A DNA stretch of 11,211 nt from Hydrogenothermaceae bacterium (GTDB lineage: Bacteria; Aquificota; Aquificae; Hydrogenothermales; Hydrogenothermaceae). The translations under genes and the position numbers were made by a program. This document shows, in pieces, positions 6,430-11,211 of the stretch; within the stretch, counting starts at the first letter, position 1, and every line of letters starts with the position of its first letter. The notes under the pieces were generated by a model. It was not told the origin of the DNA and ran no database searches. It saw only the letters and a program-made list of their open reading frames with translations. The stretch spans positions 1-11,211 of the forward strand of contig JALSSE010000254.1 in NCBI GenBank assembly GCA_026984415.1. Direction: 5' to 3'.

Positions 6430-7455
6430 GTGAGTTTAGTAAATTACATTGAAGAAAATTTAAAGGAAAGATTTCCAAATATCGGGATAAGGAAAGAAAT
6501 TTTCTCCTTATCCACTTTTAGATTTAAAAAAATTTCATTATTCCAAAACAACAAAAAAATTAAAATTTTAGATAGTTCAATTGGATATAAAAACGATTTG
6601 TCTTTAACAGAGGATATTTATAAATTAGAAACAAATAATCCATCAGAAATTTTTAATGAAAAAGGATTTTTAGAAAATAAGGTTATTTTCATTGAAGATA
6701 TTAATAATTTAAACTTAAAATATATCAACCTTTTTAAACCTAAAGCAGTTTTGACAAATTCAAATTTTAAAAAAACTATTTATTTAGAAAATTTTCCTAT
6801 TATCTCTGTTAATTCAATTTTAGACAACGGTTCAAAAATAAATATAGATGCCAAAATAAAAAAAGAAGAAATTAAAGGAACAAATTACTTTATAGATATC
6901 GGATATGGACCGTATTACTTTTTTATTTTATTTCCCTTTGATTCATTTTTTCAAAAAAAGGATGATTTAATTTTTTATGGAAGTTTTTCTCTACTTAAAG
7001 AAATTTTAAGGCGTTTATTTGAAGTAAAATACCCAAAAGGATATAGAATTAGAATATTATTTAACGATTTATCTTATTTTAATTACTATGGCTTAAAAAC
7101 CCACCTTGAAAATATTCAGGAAAAAAATATTATCTGCTTTCTAAATTTGGAAGGAACAGGAATAGGAAACGAAAAATTAATACTAAAAAACAACAGAATA
7201 CTTTTAGACAGGTTTACAATTGGTAGAATAAATAAAATCCTTGATGATATTGGAATAAATATAAAAAAAGACAGGCTAAAAGAGTACAGCTTTTTAGACG
7301 AAATTCTTCCTGATATTCCAATTATATGGTTTTTTTCCCAACCAAACCAGGAAAAATATAAACTAAAAAAAGAGTTTTTACCTGAAAAAATAGAAAAAAA
7401 TATGGCATATGTGGTATTTTCTGTAATAAACAACCTATACAAGGGAGTAATATGA
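6430..7455 (+). CDS. M28-peptidase-like protein lacking the zinc site (probable pseudoenzyme)
   Basis: Not a recognised named gene. The layout follows M28 aminopeptidases: an N-terminal helix (VNYIEENLKERFPNIG), a PA-domain-like stretch at about 80-130 (NKVIFIED, LFKPKAVLTNS, FPIISVNS), then the catalytic-fold pattern from 150. However, the residues that should bind zinc are changed: the usual H-x-D-S reads PFDS (169-172); the double Glu position reads S215-Y216 in an otherwise good match (RILFND before it, G-L-K-x-H-L-E-N after); the N-L-D position is NLEG (239-242); and the last His position is K311. Aspartates at 178-179 could be the one surviving ligand. These alignments were made by eye. 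No signal peptide or membrane helix is seen. The GTG start follows the ilvE TGA by one base, and an in-frame TAG at 6421-6423 bounds it; no proper ribosome binding site is present, so re-initiation after ilvE is likely. Codon use is strongly A-rich like its neighbours. Confidence 0.6.
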   Translation: MSLVNYIEENLKERFPNIGIRKEIFSLSTFRFKKISLFQNNKKIKILDSSIGYKNDLSLTEDIYKLETNNPSEIFNEKGFLENKVIFIEDINNLNLKYINLFKPKAVLTNSNFKKTIYLENFPIISVNSILDNGSKINIDAKIKKEEIKGTNYFIDIGYGPYYFFILFPFDSFFQKKDDLIFYGSFSLLKEILRRLFEVKYPKGYRIRILFNDLSYFNYYGLKTHLENIQEKNIICFLNLEGTGIGNEKLILKNNRILLDRFTIGRINKILDDIGINIKKDRLKEYSFLDEILPDIPIIWFFSQPNQEKYKLKKEFLPEKIEKNMAYVVFSVINNLYKGVI

Positions 7456-8339
7456 GTTTTGAGATTGCAATCAGATTTATTATTACAATTACAGCTTTAT
7501 ACCTGATTTATAATTCAGATTTAGATTACAAAATAGCCCTTTCAGCTCTATCTGGCTTATATATTATTCAATTTATGATTTTTTACTTTTTTGAAAAAAA
7601 TAAAATTTACTATTATATAAATTTAGTTGTTGATATAGCTTTTATTCTAATTATATCTTTTACAACAGGTTCCCCCTACTTTTCTCTGTTCGTTTTACCT
7701 TTTATCTCAAACTTTTTAAATTCTTACAAAAGTTTTTTATATTACCTTGCACTTTCCTTTATTCCAATTGGTTCCGGGTACTATATTTCCAATTTCAGCA
7801 GCTTTTTAATAATACCTTTATTTTTCAGCACTATTTTAGGCTACTTAAAACTAAAAAGGGAACAGGATAGAATTAACCGTTATGTTAAAGGACTAAAAGA
7901 TGATATGGAAAACCTGTATATAAAAAACATAGCATTTCAGGAAAAAATTGAAGAATACAAAGATATAAGCTCTATTTATACAATAATGAATAAACTTAAA
8001 GATAAAAAAATCAATATACAGAGCTGGCTTTACGGAATATACGAAGAGCTGAATACTGATGGAATAGTGTTTTTTGACTTCAAAGGCAATAAATGTATAA
8101 ACATAGGAAACGGAAAGTGTGATAAAGAATTACTAAAGTATATAACTGAAGAAATAGATATTTTAGAAGATACCCCTGTTAATGAAAAATTAGGTTCAGC
8201 CAAAGTAGTTTCTATTCTCTGTGAACAAGATGGGAACATAAATTGTGTTCTTTTATTTAGTTATATTGGAGATTTAAATGATAATTTTGAGAAATTTAAA
8301 ATTATAAAAGACTACCTAACACTGTACTATTTAAAATAA
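7452..8339 (+). CDS. Multi-spanning membrane protein with coiled coil and cysteine-bearing GAF-like domain
   Basis: Function unknown. Six hydrophobic segments are seen at about 4-20, 26-47, 52-71, 75-90, 94-112 and 117-132. A charged helical/coiled-coil stretch follows (134-172), then a soluble domain of about 120 residues (173-295) with the alternating strand and helix pattern of a small GAF-type sensor domain (DGIVFFDF strand, then a hairpin, a helix, and the VVSILCEQDGNINCVLLFS hairpin). This resembles the sensor half of PilS- or PelD-like proteins, but there is no histidine-kinase, GGDEF or other output domain. The only four cysteines of the protein, C215, C223, C257 and C265, form two C-x7-C pairs within this domain. 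The ATG overlaps the previous stop as ATGA, with GGGAG 4 bases upstream, so the two proteins are made together and may interact. The GAF assignment is by pattern only. Confidence 0.6.
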   Translation: MSFEIAIRFIITITALYLIYNSDLDYKIALSALSGLYIIQFMIFYFFEKNKIYYYINLVVDIAFILIISFTTGSPYFSLFVLPFISNFLNSYKSFLYYLALSFIPIGSGYYISNFSSFLIIPLFFSTILGYLKLKREQDRINRYVKGLKDDMENLYIKNIAFQEKIEEYKDISSIYTIMNKLKDKKINIQSWLYGIYEELNTDGIVFFDFKGNKCINIGNGKCDKELLKYITEEIDILEDTPVNEKLGSAKVVSILCEQDGNINCVLLFSYIGDLNDNFEKFKIIKDYLTLYYLK

Positions 8340-8340
8340 A

Positions 8341-8646
8341 TCAGTAATGTTTAAGTTTAAAAGCAAGCTCATAAAGGGTATTAACTAAAAAGTACTGGAG
8401 AAAAACAATAATTAAAATAACAATTAGTGGAGCAATATCAATACCACCAAAAACAGTAGGTATTTTTCTTCTTATTATTCTATAAACTGGTTCAGTGGCA
8501 TTTCTTAAAAATCTTACAACTGGATTGTGTGGGTCAGGATTAACCCATGAGATTAAAGCTGAAATTATTACAATCCACATATAAACAGTTAAAGCGATGT
8601 CTAATATTTTAGACACCGCCTCAATTAAATTTGCAAGTACAAACAT
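8341..8646 (-). CDS. yggT: YggT family membrane protein
   Basis: A 101-residue protein with two hydrophobic segments, about 12-33 and 70-92, separated by a polar loop. The loop carries the family pattern: SWVNPDPHNPVVRFLR, TEPVYRIIRRKIP and GGIDIAPLIVILII. YggT/Ycf19 proteins are inner-membrane proteins of poorly known role, linked to cytochrome assembly in chloroplasts and to division or osmotic tolerance in some bacteria. The start lies 6 bases after the rplQ stop with no evident Shine-Dalgarno sequence, so it is probably translated by coupling. Being the tail gene of the alpha ribosomal operon is not its usual place; elsewhere it tends to sit with yggS or proC. Its stop is one base from the convergent stop at 8337-8339. 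Confidence 0.88.
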   Translation of the reverse strand: MFVLANLIEAVSKILDIALTVYMWIVIISALISWVNPDPHNPVVRFLRNATEPVYRIIRRKIPTVFGGIDIAPLIVILIIVFLQYFLVNTLYELAFKLKHY

Positions 8647-8652
8647 TTTAAA

Positions 8653-9027
8653 TTAATCTTCAAAAGGATAATCAACTAACTCAATGATAGCCATTTCTGC
8701 ACTATCACCGATTCTCTTTTTAGCAAGTTTGTAAATTCTTGTATAACCACCATTTCTTTCTTTGTAAAGTGGAGCAATCTCTTTAAATAACTTTTCTGCA
8801 GCAGCGTTATGTTGTTTCAATCTTGCATTAATTAGTCTTCTTGATGCAATAGTTTCCTTTTTAGCAAGAGTTATCAATTTTTCTATAAATGGTCTTAATG
8901 CTTTAGCTTTTGGAAGTGTAGTTTCAATTCTTCCATTATTTATTAAAGCCACTGCTAAATTTACAAATAAAGCTTCTCTCTGTTCTTTAGGTCTATGAAA
9001 ACTTTTTGTTTTCACTCTATGGCGCAT
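8653..9027 (-). CDS. rplQ: Large ribosomal subunit protein L17 (bL17)
   Basis: L17 is a bacterial-specific protein near the exit of the 50S tunnel. The 124-residue protein opens with MRHRVKTKSFHRP and continues with REALFVNLAVALINNGRIETTLPKAKALRPFIEKLITLAK-type sequence, the L17 family hallmark, and ends in a GGYTRIYKLAKKRIGDSAEMAIIELV block. It follows rpoA by 17 bases, and AAAGGG stands just before its ATG with GAGGT a few bases further up. The order S13-S11-S4-alpha-L17 is the standard bacterial alpha operon. Confidence 0.98.
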   Translation of the reverse strand: MRHRVKTKSFHRPKEQREALFVNLAVALINNGRIETTLPKAKALRPFIEKLITLAKKETIASRRLINARLKQHNAAAEKLFKEIAPLYKERNGGYTRIYKLAKKRIGDSAEMAIIELVDYPFED

Positions 9028-9044
9028 TTCCCTTTACCTCTTTT

Positions 9045-10019
9045 TTATTTTTCAGATGCTGGACTTGGTGCCAATTCTAATCCCAATTGAGCTAAAGCAT
9101 CTTTTATTTCTTTTAAAGATTTTCTTCCAATACTTTTAGCCTCTTTCAAATCTTCTTCAGTCATTTTAACAAGGTCACCAATTGTATGTATTCCTAATTT
9201 TTTCAGTGTGTTTGTAGCCCTTGAAGAAATTTCCAATTCTTCAATAGCTAAAGACAACTTGTCTTCCTCTATTTTTGAACCAAATATTTCTGGTTCTGCC
9301 TTTTTAACTACCTGTATTTTCTTAACTGTTGGAGATAATAACAAGTTGAAATGTTCAATTAGTAAATTTGTAGCTTTTGTTAAAGCTTCATCTGGAGTAA
9401 TAGTTCCATCTGTTGTAATTTCTAAAATTAATTTATCGTAGTTAGTTTTGTCTTCTACCCTTGTTGGCTCAACGTGGAATGTACATTTTTTTATAGGAGA
9501 AAAAGAAGTATCCATAGGAATCCAACCAATTTCAGTTGGTTTTTCCATTTCTTCAACCATAACGTATCCACGGCCCTTTTCTATTTTCAATTCCATCTGT
9601 AGTTTTGTATTTCCATCTACAGTAGCAATGTAAATGTCTGGATTAACTATTTCTATTCCAGGAGGTACTTTTATATCCTTTGAATAAATTTTCCCTGGCC
9701 CCTGGAACTCTAAAATTGCAAAATCTTTTTCAACACCTTCTTCCATTCTAAACTTTATCTGTTTTAAATTAAGAATTATTTCTGTAACATCTTCAACAAC
9801 ACCATCTATTGTAGAAAACTCGTGGGATACACCTAAAATTTTAGTAGCAGTAATAGCTCCACTTTCAAGGGAAGATAGTAAAACCCTTCTTAATGCATTA
9901 CCAATAGTTATTCCATAGCCTTTTTCCAATGGTTCAACGTATAACTTTCCATATGTGTCTGTTTTACTGCTTTGGTCCCAATAAATCTTTGTTGGTGTAA
10001 TAAATTCTAAAAAAGGCAT
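9045..10019 (-). CDS. rpoA: RNA polymerase alpha subunit
   Basis: Alpha forms the dimeric scaffold of RNA polymerase and its C-terminal domain touches UP elements and activators. The N-terminal domain (about 1-230) has the core signature GYGITIGNALRRVLLSSL, which includes the dimer and beta-contact residues. The C-terminal domain begins near 250; R267 and N270 in the SSRATNTLKK helix match the UP-element-contacting Arg265 and Asn268 of Escherichia coli, and the second helix-hairpin-helix reads SIGRKSLKEIKDAL. A short Ala/Pro/Ser/Lys tail ends the 324-residue protein, a usual length. AGGAGGT precedes the ATG by 10 bases. The gene starts 19 bases after rpsD, just beyond a small hairpin that contains the rpsD 3' end. 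Confidence 0.99.
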   Translation of the reverse strand: MPFLEFITPTKIYWDQSSKTDTYGKLYVEPLEKGYGITIGNALRRVLLSSLESGAITATKILGVSHEFSTIDGVVEDVTEIILNLKQIKFRMEEGVEKDFAILEFQGPGKIYSKDIKVPPGIEIVNPDIYIATVDGNTKLQMELKIEKGRGYVMVEEMEKPTEIGWIPMDTSFSPIKKCTFHVEPTRVEDKTNYDKLILEITTDGTITPDEALTKATNLLIEHFNLLLSPTVKKIQVVKKAEPEIFGSKIEEDKLSLAIEELEISSRATNTLKKLGIHTIGDLVKMTEEDLKEAKSIGRKSLKEIKDALAQLGLELAPSPASEK

Positions 10020-10038
10020 ATGCTTTTTTACCTCCTAA

Positions 10039-10653
10039 TTACATTGAGTAAAACTCAATAATGTACTGAACCTGTATAGGTATCTCTAATTCTATTTCTT
10101 CAGGAATTTCTAAAACTTTTCCTCTAAAATTATCTTTATCTAATTCCAACCATGAAGGGATAGACCTTGGGTCTCTTTCTGCAAGATTTTCTTTAAATAA
10201 AGGAGAGTTCTTACTTCTTTCTTTTAGCTCAATAATATCTCCAGCATTTATCCTGTAAGATGGGATATCAACTTTCTTTCCATTTACCAAGAAATGTCCA
10301 TGCTTTACTAATTGTCTTGCTTGCATTCTTGTTTTGGCAAATCCTAATCTATAAACAACATTATCTAATCTTCTTTCTAAAAGCTGTAATAAAACCACAC
10401 CTGTGTTTCCTGCAGATTTTGCAGCTTCATCAAAATATTTCCTAAATTGTTTCTCTCTAATTCCACCGTACAGGTATCTTAATTTTTGCTTTTCCTGTAA
10501 ACGGACAGCGTAGTCAGATAACTTTTTTCTACCCTGCAATCTTCCGTGCTGTCCCGGTGGAAATTGTCTTTTCTGGAATGATTTTAAATCACCACCTACA
10601 AATGTTCCTAATCTTCTACTTACTTTAGTTAATGGTCCTATATATCTTCCCAT
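10039..10653 (-). CDS. rpsD: Small ribosomal subunit protein S4 (uS4), zinc-free type
   Basis: S4 nucleates assembly of the 5' domain of 16S rRNA and in several bacteria represses its own synthesis. The opening MGRYIGPLTKVSRRLG and the FPPGQHGR segment identify it, and the S4 RNA-binding domain runs from about 93 to 155 (LERRLDNVVYRLGFAKTR, ARQLVKHGHFLVNGKKV). The N-terminal region has no cysteines, so it is the zinc-independent paralogue class. Length 204 is normal. Its Shine-Dalgarno AAAGGAGGG (10670-10662) lies within the last codons of rpsK (K-R-R-V), 8 bases before the ATG. Confidence 0.99.
   Translation of the reverse strand: MGRYIGPLTKVSRRLGTFVGGDLKSFQKRQFPPGQHGRLQGRKKLSDYAVRLQEKQKLRYLYGGIREKQFRKYFDEAAKSAGNTGVVLLQLLERRLDNVVYRLGFAKTRMQARQLVKHGHFLVNGKKVDIPSYRINAGDIIELKERSKNSPLFKENLAERDPRSIPSWLELDKDNFRGKVLEIPEEIELEIPIQVQYIIEFYSM
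10043..10059 (-). promoter_or_regulatory. Hairpin at the rpsD 3' end, upstream of rpoA
   Basis: A perfect 7-bp inverted repeat, ATTGAGT and ACTCAAT, with a 3-base loop sits in the last codons of rpsD and ends 12 bases before the rpoA Shine-Dalgarno sequence. There is no U-tract, so it is not a standard terminator. It could be a cleavage or pause site, or a control element for S4 or alpha expression. Confidence 0.4.
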
Positions 10654-10656
10654 AAA

Positions 10657-11052
10657 TTAAACCCTCCTTTTACTTGGTGGACGACAACCATTGTGAGGTA
10701 TAGGAGTTACATCTTTAATAACCTTTATATTTAAACCAGCTGCCTGAAGAGTTCTTATAGCAGATTCTCTGCCAGAACCTGGCCCTTTTACCCATATTTC
10801 TATATCTTTTACTCCATATTCATCCATTGCTTTTTTAGCCACCTTTTGTGCTGCCACCTGAGCCGCATAAGGAGTACTTTTTCTCGTACCTTTAAATCCT
10901 TCTGTTCCACCAGAAGCCCACGTCAATACATTACCTTCTTTATCTGTAATAGTGATAATAGTATTGTTAAAAGTTGCCTGAATATGAGCAATTCCGTAAG
11001 GAACTGTCTTTTTTACTTTTTTAGCTGTTGACTTTCTTCTTTTTTTAGCCAT
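10657..11052 (-). CDS. rpsK: Small ribosomal subunit protein S11 (uS11)
   Basis: S11 lines the 30S platform and helps select the correct codon-anticodon pairing at the E site. Family signs are [18 protein letters not shown] early in the protein, the [21 protein letters not shown] segment, [11 protein letters not shown], and the C-terminal [13 protein letters not shown] (119-131). Length 131 is normal. A CGGAGGA stands just before the ATG. It lies 37 bases downstream of rpsM and 3 bases before rpsD; its last codons form the rpsD ribosome binding site. Confidence 0.99.
   Translation of the reverse strand: MAKKRRKSTAKKVKKTVPYGIAHIQATFNNTIITITDKEGNVLTWASGGTEGFKGTRKSTPYAAQVAAQKVAKKAMDEYGVKDIEIWVKGPGSGRESAIRTLQAAGLNIKVIKDVTPIPHNGCRPPSKRRV
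10662..10670 (-). promoter_or_regulatory. rpsD ribosome binding site embedded in the rpsK C-terminus
   Basis: AAAGGAGGG (10670-10662) spans the codons AAA AGG AGG G.. of the rpsK C-terminal K-R-R-V and lies 8 bases from the rpsD ATG. The same device is seen at rpoN-hpf in this window. Confidence 0.85.
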
Positions 11053-11089
11053 AATTCCTCCGTACTTTTAATAACTTTTTAGAAGAAAA

Positions 11090-11211
11090 TTATCTTCTTT
11101 TTCTTCCTCTACGTGTTTTTGCATTTGTTTTTGTTCTCTGTCCCCTTACAGGCAATCCTTGTCTGTGTCTTATTCCTCTATAGCAACCCATATCCATAAG
11201 CTTTTTAATAG
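11090..11211 (-). CDS. rpsM: Small ribosomal subunit protein S13 (uS13), C-terminal fragment (cut by window edge)
   Basis: The last 39 codons of a minus-strand gene end at a TAA (11092-11090). The sequence [20 protein letters not shown] and the basic tail [12 protein letters not shown] are diagnostic for S13, a 30S head protein that bridges to the 50S subunit. The tail is rich in Arg and Lys as usual. It is the first visible gene of the alpha operon; its start is beyond the window. The AGA AGA of the last codons can pair with TCTTCT just after the stop (11098-11093 with 11086-11081), a weak 6-bp hairpin. Confidence 0.96.
   Translation of the reverse strand, partial: IKKLMDMGCYRGIRHRQGLPVRGQRTKTNAKTRRGRKRR

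Noticed and set aside
6242..6478. 78-codon minus-strand open frame over the ilvE end
   Set aside because: Antisense shadow of a well-conserved gene with no recognisable motif.
7116..7442. 108-codon minus-strand open frame inside the M28-like gene
   Set aside because: Its Phe/Ser/Ile-rich product is what the complement of A/T-rich lysine codons gives; it has no clear start signal and is antisense to a better-supported gene.
11081..11098. AGAAGA/TCTTCT hairpin at the rpsM stop as a terminator
   Set aside because: Only six mostly A-U pairs and no U-tract after it; the operon clearly continues into rpsK.
1..11211. CRISPR array, tRNA/rRNA genes, insertion sequences or phage genes
   Set aside because: No repeated spacer pattern, no cloverleaf-like G-C-rich segments, and no transposase, integrase or terminal inverted repeats were seen.

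Overview
The window looks like chromosomal DNA of an AT-rich, Gram-negative bacterium, most probably a thermophilic member of the Aquificota (Hydrogenothermaceae, Sulfurihydrogenibium-like). The basis is a strong A/T bias with Lys/Ile/Glu-rich proteins, tightly packed genes with stop/start overlaps, an LPS-heptose kinase (outer membrane), a sigma-54 gene paired with a ribosome-hibernation gene, and the overall look of the ribosomal proteins. The phylum call is an inference from protein character and gene content; no search was run.

Layout. Positions 1-725 (minus) hold the N-terminal three quarters of the heptose-7-phosphate kinase gene rfaE1/hldE, with its own promoter in the 90-bp gap 726-815. 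Next on the minus strand is rplM-rpsI-argC (2751 down to 816), led by a good sigma-70-type extended -10 promoter just after the end of hpf. Upstream of that is a second minus-strand unit, pyrF-rpoN-hpf (5399 down to 2821), whose genes touch or overlap (TAA directly followed by ATG, then ATGA). The 120-bp gap 5400-5519 is a divergent promoter region.

On the plus strand, 5520-8339 is a three-gene unit: ilvE, then two tightly coupled genes not assigned to a known function. The first (6430-7455) reads like an M28-family metallopeptidase fold in which the zinc ligands and catalytic glutamate are replaced. The second (7452-8339) is a membrane protein with about six helices, a coiled coil and a small GAF-like soluble domain whose only cysteines form two C-x7-C pairs. 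This pair is the most novel content in the window.

From 8341 to the end, the minus strand carries the alpha ribosomal operon rpsM(partial)-rpsK-rpsD-rpoA-rplQ, with a yggT-family membrane gene attached to its tail. The plus-strand unit and the alpha operon converge with one base between their stop codons and no recognisable terminator.

Working together: ribosome and RNA polymerase production (alpha operon, rplM-rpsI), ribosome hibernation and alternative sigma factor (hpf, rpoN), and housekeeping biosynthesis (argC, pyrF, ilvE, rfaE1). No RNA genes, CRISPR arrays, insertion sequences or phage genes were seen. No stretch above 300 bases lacks a gene.
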